A stretch of 6,679 nucleotides of DNA. Source: Candidatus Omnitrophota bacterium. Its GTDB lineage: Bacteria; Omnitrophota; Omnitrophia; Omnitrophales; Aquincolibacteriaceae. The notes under the pieces are model-generated. The model searched no databases. It saw only the letters and a list, made by a program, of their open reading frames with translations, and had not been told where the DNA came from. The stretch covers positions 1-6,679 of the forward strand of contig JAHFHJ010000082.1 of assembly GCA_023246985.1 (NCBI GenBank), read 5' to 3'. The translations under genes and the position numbers were made by a program. Positions 1-5,884 of the stretch are shown in pieces; positions within the stretch are counted from its first letter, which is position 1; every line of letters begins with the position of its first letter.

Positions 1-9
1 CTCGAACAT
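1..9 (-). CDS. 5' end of an unidentified gene cut by the left edge
   Basis: On the minus strand an ATG at 9-7 begins Met-Phe-Glu and then leaves the window. A good Shine-Dalgarno sequence (AAAGGAG, complement of 20-26) lies about 10 bases upstream, which is the main reason to believe this start. The gene would lie downstream of lipA on the same strand, separated from it by two copies of the palindromic repeat. Three codons say nothing about function. Confidence 0.45.
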
Positions 10-29
10 CGTCCCGTCTCTCCTTTCTA

Positions 30-112
30 TTCTTGTCTGAAACTTAATTTCTTAAATGGTTGACAAGGATTGCCCCATCCCGCCTTTGGCGGGATGAAAG
101 GTATTGGGACTA
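30..112 (-). repeat. two-hairpin palindromic repeat, copy A
   Basis: This copy has the same plan as the other two. An outer stem pairs 30-37 (TTCTTGTC) with 62-69 (GACAAGGA), 8 bp with one G-T pair, around a T-rich loop containing TTAAATGG. An invariant hairpin follows, CATCCCGCC (76-84), a 3-base loop, then GGCGGGATG (88-96). A conserved tail AAAGGTATTGGGACTA ends at 112. The stem-1 sequence differs almost completely from copy B yet still pairs. No T-tract follows on either strand, so it is not a canonical intrinsic terminator. It is directly adjacent to copy B (one base between) and lies just before the ribosome binding site of the next minus-strand gene. Strand is given relative to the flanking genes. 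Confidence 0.85.
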
Positions 113-113
113 C

Positions 114-195
114 CCCCAACTTTGAATTTTTTTACATAAATGGTAGTTGGGGTTGCCCCATCCCGCCTCCGGCGGGATGAAAGGTATTGGGACTA
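114..195 (-). repeat. two-hairpin palindromic repeat, copy B, overlapping the lipA stop
   Basis: Stem 1 pairs CCCCAACT (114-121) with AGTTGGGG (145-152), 8 perfect base pairs around a 23-base loop ending in CATAAATGG. Stem 2 is CATCCCGCC (159-167), loop TCC, GGCGGGATG (171-179), followed by the conserved tail AAAGGTATTGGGACTA (180-195). Read on the minus strand the element begins TAGTCCCAATACC, and that first TAG is the lipA stop codon. Size and palindromy resemble REP-type or small non-autonomous elements, but no partner transposase is visible here. Confidence 0.87.
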
Positions 196-1095
196 AACAC
201 CCGTAGAAGTTTCGGAACTCCCGCAGGTTCGCGCCTCTCCCAGACCTGAGAAGGTCTCCCGCGCGTGATAGGAGCTGCGCACATATGCGCCCGCCAGAAC
301 TTTTTCAAATCCCATGGCCATGAGCTTGCGTGTCAGGTCCTGAAATTTTTCAGGCGTCACATATTCCTGCACTTCCAGACTTTCCATCGTCGGTTGAAGG
401 TATTGCCCCAGCGTCAGCATACTGACTCCCACCGACAAAAGATGCCGGCCCGCTTCGAGGATCTCCGGTACCCTTTCGCCCAGGCCAAGCATGAGCCCGC
501 TTTTCGTGATCCGTTGCGGGGCCAGCCTCTTGGCGGTCTCGAGCATCTTCAGGGAACACTGATAATCCGCCTGAGGCCTCACCGCCCGTTGCAGCCGTTC
601 AACGGTCTCAAGATTATGATTAAAAACCTCGGGCCCGGCCTCGACCACGCGACGGATCAATTCTTCGTGCGCATGAAAATCCGGCGTCAATACCTCGACC
701 TGCGATTCGGGAATCTCCCGCTTGACGGCCCGCACGGTAGCCGCATAATGCCCCGCACCTTCGTCCGCAAGGTCGTCGCGCGTCACGGAGGTCACCACGA
801 CATAACGCAATCCAAGCTCTTTGGCCGCAAACGCCACCCGCTCGGGCTCATCGCGGCGCAGTTTTTCTCCGACGCCCGTCGGCACCGCGCAAAAACCGCA
901 GTGGCGCGTACAAACGCCCCCCAGGATCATGAAAGTCGCCGTGTCCTTGGCGTAACACTCGTGAGCGTTCGGGCACATCGCGGCGCGGCAAACGGTGTTC
1001 AGCTCGTATTTTCTTAAGATAGCGTGCGTCCGCTGAGAGGAATTTTCGGGCAAGGACCGCCGCAACCAATCCGGAAAACGCCTAAAAGTTTGCAC
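193..1095 (-). CDS. lipA: lipoyl synthase (radical SAM)
   Basis: Inserts two sulfur atoms at C6 and C8 of protein-bound octanoyl groups to make the lipoyl cofactor of pyruvate and other 2-oxoacid dehydrogenases and of the glycine cleavage H protein; cytoplasmic. Both iron-sulfur motifs are present: the LipA-specific CX4CX5C at Cys36, Cys41, Cys47 (auxiliary cluster that donates sulfur) and the radical-SAM CX3CX2C at Cys62, Cys66, Cys69. The C-terminal RSSY motif at 273-276, which supplies the serine ligand of the auxiliary cluster, is intact. The 300-residue length is normal. The start is a GTG with AAGAAAGG about six bases upstream, and the protein then reads like other LipA N-termini (FPDWLRRSLP). 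The TAG stop is the first triplet of repeat copy B, so the last residues (GSSETSTGV) may have been altered by insertion of that element. A promoter is proposed just upstream. No lipB or lplA is visible. Confidence 0.97.
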   Translation of the reverse strand: MQTFRRFPDWLRRSLPENSSQRTHAILRKYELNTVCRAAMCPNAHECYAKDTATFMILGGVCTRHCGFCAVPTGVGEKLRRDEPERVAFAAKELGLRYVVVTSVTRDDLADEGAGHYAATVRAVKREIPESQVEVLTPDFHAHEELIRRVVEAGPEVFNHNLETVERLQRAVRPQADYQCSLKMLETAKRLAPQRITKSGLMLGLGERVPEILEAGRHLLSVGVSMLTLGQYLQPTMESLEVQEYVTPEKFQDLTRKLMAMGFEKVLAGAYVRSSYHARETFSGLGEARTCGSSETSTGV

Positions 1096-1145
1096 GAGAA
1101 ACCTTTCTTGAAAAAATTCGAAAATTCTTTTGAAGAAAACGAGTG

Positions 1146-1174
1146 TTTTTATCAGAAAGTGCGCGGAGTGTCAA
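1146..1174 (-). promoter_or_regulatory. predicted sigma-70-type promoter of lipA
   Basis: On the minus strand a perfect -35 hexamer TTGACA (complement of 1169-1174) is followed after 17 bases by TAAAAA (complement of 1146-1151), which matches TATAAT at 4 of 6 positions. Transcription would start near 1139, leaving a leader of about 44 bases before the lipA GTG. The 120-bp gap after nnrE agrees with a separate promoter. It is a pattern match only. Confidence 0.5.
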
Positions 1175-1183
1175 GCTTCACAC
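1168..1183. promoter_or_regulatory. imperfect palindrome overlapping the lipA -35 box
   Basis: GTGTCAAGCTTCACAC is a 16-bp inverted repeat (GTGT, AAGCTT core, ACAC) broken only by a symmetric C/C mismatch pair. It covers the -35 hexamer of the proposed lipA promoter, where a repressor would act. No family of regulator can be named, and a palindrome of this size can arise by chance. Confidence 0.25.
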
Positions 1184-1189
1184 GGGAGT

Positions 1190-1261
1190 AAAAAAAGCCG
1201 CGCCGCGAAATTAAATCATAGACACGGAGAGTTCAAGAACGGCCGGAGCAATTCGCGCGGC
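1190..1261 (-). terminator. weak terminator candidate after nnrE
   Basis: On the minus strand GCCGCGC (complement of 1255-1261, inside the end of nnrE) can pair with GCGCGGC (complement of 1197-1203), followed at once by seven T residues (complement of 1190-1196). The 7-bp all-GC stem and T-run fit an intrinsic terminator, but the loop of about 51 bases is long and there is no strong inner hairpin. If real it would separate nnrE transcription from lipA. Confidence 0.28.
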
Positions 1262-1893
1262 AAGCCCGTATCTACCACTTCGATCTTGCCGGTATGCCGA
1301 GGACCTTCACGCTCAAAAAATCCGGACTTCGGCAAAGCCAGAGCGACCGTCCAGTCAGCCTTCACCGCAACGCCATGGACGCATCCCGTATCCGCGTCCA
1401 GCCCCGAAGGGATATCGATGCTGAGAACCGGTTTCCCGCTCCGGTTGACCGCACGAATCGCCGATTCAAAAATGCCGCAGACGGGGCTGTGGATCCCAAT
1501 CCCGAAGATCGCGTCCACCACAAGATCCGCCTTCCGGCAACGGGCCAAGACCTCTTCTTCCGTTACAACATCGCTCATCGAAACCCGCGGGATATTCATT
1601 TTGACGATCATGGTGAGATTCAAAAGCGGATCCGCCTTAAACTTGGCGGGATCTTCCAACAGCGCGACCTCGACCTTGTAACCGCGGTTGGCCAAATGCC
1701 TTGCCACGACAAGCCCGTCGCCGCCGTTATTTCCCTTTCCGACCAAGACCAGAACTTTGCAGGGTTCGTATTCCCTGGAAATAACATCGCAGACACTTCT
1801 CCCGGCGTTTTCCATAAGGAGAAGGCTGGGGATGGCATGATCGCGAATAGCGGCCTCATCAAGACGGCGCATCTCCGCGGCACTGATGCTCAT
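1216..1893 (-). CDS. nnrE: NAD(P)HX epimerase (YjeF N-terminal domain protein)
   Basis: Epimerises the R form of damaged, hydrated NADH or NADPH (NAD(P)HX) to the S form, so that an ATP/ADP-dependent dehydratase can restore the cofactor; a cytoplasmic metabolite-repair enzyme. Diagnostic segments, numbered from the ATG at 1893 (225 residues), are MSISAAEMRRLDEAA at the N-terminus, PSLLLMENAGR, the nucleotide-binding GKGNNGGDG at 52-60, DAIFGIG at 127-133 and SIDIPSGLDADTG at 158-170. The frame stays open to a TTG at 1938, only four bases after the stop of the coiled-coil gene, adding 15 residues. I prefer the ATG because known family members begin at this point, although neither start has a clear Shine-Dalgarno sequence. 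The dehydratase domain (NnrD), often fused to this one, is absent, so that partner must be encoded elsewhere. Probably co-transcribed with, and perhaps translationally coupled to, the gene upstream. Confidence 0.93.
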   Translation of the reverse strand: MSISAAEMRRLDEAAIRDHAIPSLLLMENAGRSVCDVISREYEPCKVLVLVGKGNNGGDGLVVARHLANRGYKVEVALLEDPAKFKADPLLNLTMIVKMNIPRVSMSDVVTEEEVLARCRKADLVVDAIFGIGIHSPVCGIFESAIRAVNRSGKPVLSIDIPSGLDADTGCVHGVAVKADWTVALALPKSGFFEREGPRHTGKIEVVDTGLPRELLRPFLNSPCL

Positions 1894-1942
1894 AAATTTA
1901 ACAAACAACGAACGGCACGAACTTGCTTCATCGGACAACCGG

Positions 1943-3736
1943 TCAGCTTTTTTCGGGATCGGGCGTGTCCGGGCTCCGATTCAGAGGAGACCTTCGAGAA
2001 CTTTCTTTCTCGGTATCCAAAACCGCGGATTCGCTCCCCAGGAAAAGGATCAGCTTCTGAAGTCCCTGGCGGAGGGGATCGATCCTCCGGATCCATTCGC
2101 CGAGCTCGCGGGTTGCGGCCGCGGTCTTGCGGTCCACGCGGCTCCGGTAGCGGCGATGATCCTCCTCGACCTTCGCCAAATGCACTTCCTGTTCCTCGAT
2201 CTTCGCGTCGTATTCTTTACGGATCGTGGCGCACTCCTGAACCAGCAACGCGCTCTCTTGCCTGAGAACTTCGTATTCCCTGGCTTTTTCGTCCAATTCC
2301 TGAACTTGTTTCTCAAATTGAGCGAGTACGCCGTCCCGGGCGCGCAAGGATTCTGTCATCTCCTGAACGCTCCGTTCAAGAGCTCCCGCTTTTTGCGTCC
2401 ATTCCTTTTCGCGGCTTTGCAAGCTCGCAATCTCGCGCTGCGCACCCGAGTGTTCCCTGTCGAGATCCGCAGCCCGCTTCTCGAGCGCGGCTTTTTCCTG
2501 ATCTTTTTCGGCGATCACCCTTTCGAGATCCGAAACCCTGCCGGCAAGTTCCGCGGCTTTTTCAGCGTCCCGCGTGAGATCATCTTTTTGGAGGATCAAA
2601 TGCTCGATCGTCGAGATCTTCTGCATCAGATCCGTCTCAAGCGCCCGAACCTTCTCCCCCAAAGCCGAGCGTTCTCGGTCGAGATCCGCAGCGCGCTTCT
2701 CGATCGCGGCTTTTTCCCGATCTTTTTCGGCGATCACCCTTTCGAGATCCGAAACCCTCCTGGTAAGTTCCGCGGCTTTTTCAGCGTCCCGCGTGAGATC
2801 ATCTTTTTGGAGGATCAAATGCTCGATCGTCGAGATCTTCTGCGTCAGATCCGTCTCAAGCGCCCGGACCTTCTCCCCCAAAACCATGGCCTTAGACTTC
2901 CATTCGAATCCCTCCTGGGTCAAGGCCTCCTGCTTCCGGGCTTCCTCCTGAAGCTCCTCGTATGCGTGAGCGATCTTCTCGCTTTTCTGCTTTTCTTTAT
3001 CCAGTTGCTGCTGGAATTCCATCTTCACTTTTTCAGTCGTTTCCGTGTGTTGATCATGAAGCTGCTGCTTTTCCTTCTGGATCTTCCGGAGCTTTTCATT
3101 CAGCTCATCCGTGCGCCGCGCCCAATCTGAATCAATATTGAATGACGAAACTGCCGCGGGTTTTTCTTCGAAGATCGGCTGTACTTGGGGAACCACCGCC
3201 GGAGACTTGCGAACAGGTTTTTCAGGAACCGGCGTCTCGGGAGGGATCTTAGAAACGACGGGCTGGGGCCACGAAACCGGCACGGGTGCAGGATGAGTTC
3301 CCGGCGTCTCGGATGATAAGCCGGTGTGCGTCTTCCATAAGGAAGCCTGCTCTGGCGCGGACTTAGTCTCGGACGTCCCCGGCTGAACGGACGCGTCCGT
3401 GGATTTCGTTTCTTCTAAAAGGAAAAACGAAAGGTCCGGGGTCTGCGGCCAGACGATCTGAAAACAATTCTTCTTGATCATGTCGTGATTGGTTGTTTCC
3501 GCGACCGCCCCCCGTCCCTGGAAAAACTTCTTGATCCGGGCCGCAAGACCAAAAGAGATATTGTCCACGAGAATGAGAGGCATATTCGCGAGAGCCTGCT
3601 CGGCATCGTGCTTGTCGAGTCCAAAGATCTCTTGGAGTCGTTTGACGATTTCTTTTCTGTGTTTGGAAGGAACCGACTGAAGCACCACGCCCCAGTCTTC
3701 GAGGGCATGGATGGATCGGGGTTCATTCATGGACAT
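1943..3736 (-). CDS. coiled-coil protein with N-terminal L7/L12-like domain and internal duplication
   Basis: 597 residues; I recognise no named family for the whole protein. Residues ~11-80 match the pattern of the ribosomal L7/L12 C-terminal domain: a VVLQ strand, a Lys-rich helix (KHRKEIVKRLQEI), GL, a helix containing AEQAL, a P..LVD turn, then AARIKKFFQGRGAVAE, where L7/L12 has its last helix ending in GAEVEV. Residues ~110-195 form a Pro/Ser/Thr-rich linker. Residues ~205-560 are almost entirely charged heptad-like sequence, a long coiled coil. Within it residues 286-358 are repeated nearly exactly at 359-431 (73-residue period). The C-terminal ~35 residues look disordered. No signal peptide or membrane segment is seen, so it is probably cytoplasmic. 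The start ATG has AGGAAAGG upstream; an ATG two codons later is an alternative. It is first in a leftward unit with nnrE. A scaffold or regulatory adaptor role is possible, but that is inference. Confidence 0.9.
   Translation of the reverse strand: MSMNEPRSIHALEDWGVVLQSVPSKHRKEIVKRLQEIFGLDKHDAEQALANMPLILVDNISFGLAARIKKFFQGRGAVAETTNHDMIKKNCFQIVWPQTPDLSFFLLEETKSTDASVQPGTSETKSAPEQASLWKTHTGLSSETPGTHPAPVPVSWPQPVVSKIPPETPVPEKPVRKSPAVVPQVQPIFEEKPAAVSSFNIDSDWARRTDELNEKLRKIQKEKQQLHDQHTETTEKVKMEFQQQLDKEKQKSEKIAHAYEELQEEARKQEALTQEGFEWKSKAMVLGEKVRALETDLTQKISTIEHLILQKDDLTRDAEKAAELTRRVSDLERVIAEKDREKAAIEKRAADLDRERSALGEKVRALETDLMQKISTIEHLILQKDDLTRDAEKAAELAGRVSDLERVIAEKDQEKAALEKRAADLDREHSGAQREIASLQSREKEWTQKAGALERSVQEMTESLRARDGVLAQFEKQVQELDEKAREYEVLRQESALLVQECATIRKEYDAKIEEQEVHLAKVEEDHRRYRSRVDRKTAAATRELGEWIRRIDPLRQGLQKLILFLGSESAVLDTEKESSRRSPLNRSPDTPDPEKS
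2461..2883. repeat. 219-bp tandem duplication inside the coiled-coil gene
   Basis: The 203 bases from 2461 match those from 2680 with about eight mismatches counted by eye (roughly 96% identity). The period of 219 bp is exactly 73 codons, so the reading frame is kept. The two encoded copies differ at about seven of 73 residues. Because synonymous sites are almost all unchanged, the duplication looks recent or homogenised by recombination rather than an old repeat held by selection on the protein alone. Confidence 0.93.
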
Positions 3737-3790
3737 GGCATCACCTTTCCTTAGCGAATCAACATCGTTGAATTAACATTCCAGACCTAA

Positions 3791-3819
3791 TCAGTTTCGG
3801 GTATTATACCCCACACTGA
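3791..3819. promoter_or_regulatory. 29-bp dyad centred on a bidirectional -10 motif
   Basis: The sequence is symmetric about 3805. Inner arms GGGTAT/ATACCC (3799-3804 and 3806-3811) and outer arms TCAGT/ACTGA (3791-3795 and 3815-3819) are perfect, and 12 of 14 arm positions are complementary. The centre reads TATTAT on the plus strand and TATAAT on the minus strand. It lies between two divergent genes, about 70 bases from one start and about 90 from the other. Neither direction has a good -35 hexamer at 16-18 bases. It may be a shared promoter, an operator, or both. Confidence 0.55.
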
Positions 3820-3896
3820 ATTTTTTCCTAGTATTTCAACACGATCAATATCTTCACGACGGGGGAAAACTTTTACCCCGCCTCAGAGGATCCCGT

Positions 3897-4931
3897 ATGA
3901 TCCAACTCGGACAACTCACGCTCAAGACCCCCGTGTTCCAGTCTCCCATGGCGGACTGCACGAATATCGCGTTCCGCAGGATCGCCCGGAAACTCGGACT
4001 CGAACTTGCGTTCACGGAAATGATCTCGGCCGAAGCCCTGGCCCGGCAGAACAAGCAAACGCTCCCTTTGCTCCGGAGAACCCGCGGCGATAAGCCTCTC
4101 GGAGCGCAACTCGTCGGACACAATCCTGTGTCCATGGGGAAAGCCGCGGCCATGATCGAATCCTTGGGATTCGATGTCCTTGATCTGAATTTGGGATGCC
4201 CCGTGCGCAAGGTCACAAGTCTCGGCGCAGGCTCCGCCCTCCTCCAACAACCCGATCTCGCGGACAAGATTTTCAGAAGCGTCATGGAAAATGTAAAGAA
4301 AATCCCCGTCACTGTCAAGATGCGAAGCGGATTCACGGATCCGAGCGGTAACGAAGCGGTCCGCATTGCCCGCATCGCGGAAGAGCACGGCCTTAGTGCG
4401 GTCACGATCCACGGGCGGACACGGGCCCAAGGCTACGCCGGGAAGGCCGACTGGAACGCCATCCGACTTGTCAAACGGTCCGTCACGATCCCCGTTTTCG
4501 GAAACGGCGACATCTTCATTCCTGAAGACGCCAAGCGGATGATGGAACTATCCGGATGCGACGGGATCGCCGTGGGCCGCGGAGCGCTCGGAAATCCATG
4601 GCTTTATGCCGGCATCCGATCTGTTCTCGCGGGACACAAACCGACAGAGCCTTCGTTCGAGGAAAAGAAAAAAGTGCTTCTCGAACATATCCGCCTCGAA
4701 GCCCAATACGAGGGCGTGAAAAAGGGAGTTCTCCATTCCCGGAAAATCGCAGCCTGGTATTTTAAAGGCTGTCCCCATGTCGCTCCATTCCGCGACAGAA
4801 TCAATCACGCTGCAACATTAAAGGAAATCACCTCCTGGATCGAGGATTTTAATCGCGAAGGTACCGCCCGACCTTCGCGCTACATGTGGCGCCGGACCCA
4901 ATCGGAGGAACGCTCGGCGGAGGAACAGTAA
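3897..4931 (+). CDS. dusB: tRNA-dihydrouridine synthase, DusB-type
   Basis: FMN-dependent enzyme that reduces uridine to 5,6-dihydrouridine in the D-loop of tRNA, using NAD(P)H; cytoplasmic. The 344-residue protein has a TIM barrel (about 1-240) and a helical C-terminal domain. Visible motifs are SPMADCTN at 16-23, FTEMISAEAL at 39-48, LNLGCP with the catalytic Cys at 101, followed by KVTSLGAGSALL, VKMRSG at 140-145, TIHGRTRAQGYAG at 170-182, FGNGDI at 201-206 and VGRGALGNPW at 227-236. Together they cover the FMN-binding and active-site regions. The residues after GCP resemble DusB more than DusA or DusC, though the subfamily is assigned by eye. The ATG has AGAGGA six bases upstream. The last ~20 residues (Arg/Glu-rich) look like a lineage-specific extension and are encoded in the region that overlaps the opposing HAD gene by 52 bp. 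It is the only plus-strand gene in the window. Confidence 0.95.
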   Translation: MIQLGQLTLKTPVFQSPMADCTNIAFRRIARKLGLELAFTEMISAEALARQNKQTLPLLRRTRGDKPLGAQLVGHNPVSMGKAAAMIESLGFDVLDLNLGCPVRKVTSLGAGSALLQQPDLADKIFRSVMENVKKIPVTVKMRSGFTDPSGNEAVRIARIAEEHGLSAVTIHGRTRAQGYAGKADWNAIRLVKRSVTIPVFGNGDIFIPEDAKRMMELSGCDGIAVGRGALGNPWLYAGIRSVLAGHKPTEPSFEEKKKVLLEHIRLEAQYEGVKKGVLHSRKIAAWYFKGCPHVAPFRDRINHAATLKEITSWIEDFNREGTARPSRYMWRRTQSEERSAEEQ

Positions 4932-5761
4932 ACGATCGAAGCGATGATCTTTTTGAGCGTTTGATGCAGGATCTTGACGAGCAGCGAATTCGGCCTGAAA
5001 TCCGCGGGAGCGAAATGTTCCGCCCGATGCTCCGCCACCATCGCCTTCACCTGTCGAGGCACCCGCCGCGAAGGATCATAAACCGCAATGGCATTGCCCC
5101 CGGCTTTGTGGGTCACGGTCATGGACGGCACATCCGTGATTCCATCTCCGATATAGATCATATTGCGAAACGGAACGCGGCGCTCTTCTTCAGGCATGTG
5201 TTCATTGATACTTTCGCTGAGTTTGAGTTTTCCTTTGTTGATACGGAAGAGGAATTGCGTTTTATGGGTGTCATTGATGACAAGCTTCGGGAAAACAGGC
5301 CGGCCGCCCTGGAAATCATACGCGCAGGCGTAAACTTGCTTGAAATACTTCCGGATACTCACGGCCTCCAGGATCTCCTGAAGCCCGCTTGAGACAATAT
5401 AATGCTCCAGCGTGATCCCGGCCTCCTGAACTTCCGGAAACGATCGGACAAAATCGTTCAGCTGATCAAAAAAACCGGCGTCGACTCCGGGATAATAAGG
5501 AACATGCTTCGCCGATTCCTTCAGCATGCGTTGGGTGAGAGGACGCCTCTTGAAAATGGGGTCATCGATCAAAAGTTTTAAATAGGCCAGGGTTTTTTCG
5601 TACCCCCTGCGAACGACGAGAGCCCGGGACTTGGCCCAAAACTTTCTTTTATCGATCCCGTAGGCTTTAAAGATCGTTTCTTCCTGCATATTCCCGGGGG
5701 AAAGCGTTCCGTCAAAATCGTAAACGATTGCAATAATGTTTTGCGCGGCTTTTTTTTTCAT
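4880..5761 (-). CDS. HAD-superfamily phosphatase, substrate unknown
   Basis: A haloacid-dehalogenase-like hydrolase, most likely a phosphatase acting through a phospho-aspartate. All four motifs are visible, numbered from the ATG at 5761 (293 residues): DFDGTLSP with nucleophile Asp15 and Asp17, VSSG at 123-126, a candidate motif III Lys167 in NDTHKTQFLF, and IGDGITDVPS near 204-213 with the magnesium-binding acidic residues. The insert between motifs I and II is a helical cap, like phosphoserine-phosphatase-type enzymes. The substrate cannot be inferred. The frame also opens at a TTG at 5797, but the ATG is favoured by the purine-rich GGGAGAGGGGGAA just upstream and because MKKKAAQNIIAIVYDFDG is a typical beginning. 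Its C-terminus overlaps the dus gene on the opposite strand. The upstream gap of ~215 bp contains repeat copy C, and I found no convincing promoter there. Confidence 0.9.
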   Translation of the reverse strand: MKKKAAQNIIAIVYDFDGTLSPGNMQEETIFKAYGIDKRKFWAKSRALVVRRGYEKTLAYLKLLIDDPIFKRRPLTQRMLKESAKHVPYYPGVDAGFFDQLNDFVRSFPEVQEAGITLEHYIVSSGLQEILEAVSIRKYFKQVYACAYDFQGGRPVFPKLVINDTHKTQFLFRINKGKLKLSESINEHMPEEERRVPFRNMIYIGDGITDVPSMTVTHKAGGNAIAVYDPSRRVPRQVKAMVAEHRAEHFAPADFRPNSLLVKILHQTLKKIIASIVYCSSAERSSDWVRRHM

Positions 5762-5884
5762 GAAAATTCCCCCTCTCCCAAACGATCGCCGTCCCAACCC
5801 CCATCCATCGAAGCGCAGCTAAGATCCTAAAGATCCTCCGGATATCCGACCCGCGATCAAACTCAAAACTAATATCGTTCTCCA
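5762..5884. other. intergenic stretch with small repeats, no gene seen
   Basis: This stretch is the leader of the HAD gene. It has a 9-bp tandem direct repeat (AAGATCCTA then AAGATCCTC, 5821-5838) directly followed by a perfect 10-bp palindrome CGGATATCCG (5839-5848). The pair could be a regulator site for the HAD gene, but it is short enough to be chance. No RNA gene or clear -35/-10 pair was found. Confidence 0.35.

Noticed and set aside
76..96. Repeat hairpin as an intrinsic terminator for lipA
   Set aside because: The stem is strong but no T-run follows it on either strand in any of the three copies.
114..152. Possible integron attC site: CCCCAAC...GTTGGGG arms, located after a stop codon in a fixed orientation
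   Set aside because: Copies A and C do not keep the AAC/GTT core of attC simple sites, the invariant GC hairpin is not an attC feature, and no integrase or cassette-like gene run is visible.
30..195. CRISPR array
   Set aside because: The two adjacent units have only one base between them, with no spacer, and the units contain hairpins with variable stems rather than short identical direct repeats.
265..1017. Long plus-strand open frame opposite lipA
   Set aside because: It lies wholly antisense to a complete lipoyl synthase with all motifs, and its translation is His/Arg-rich with no recognisable domain.
1886..3130. 414-codon plus-strand open frame opposite the coiled-coil gene
   Set aside because: It is the antisense of heptad-rich coding sequence, rich in Phe/Leu/Arg as expected from Glu/Lys codons on the other strand; the minus frame has a good ribosome binding site and a coherent domain layout.
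3861..3879. Hairpin GGGG(G)AAAA-C-TTTT-A-CCCC just before the dus ribosome binding site as a riboregulator
   Set aside because: A usable loop leaves about six pairs with a bulge, and nothing else in the leader suggests a riboswitch.
5789..5806. Possible degenerate fourth repeat copy in the opposite orientation (GTCCCAACCCCCATCC)
   Set aside because: Only a short stretch resembles the tail end of the element; neither hairpin is present, so chance similarity is more likely.
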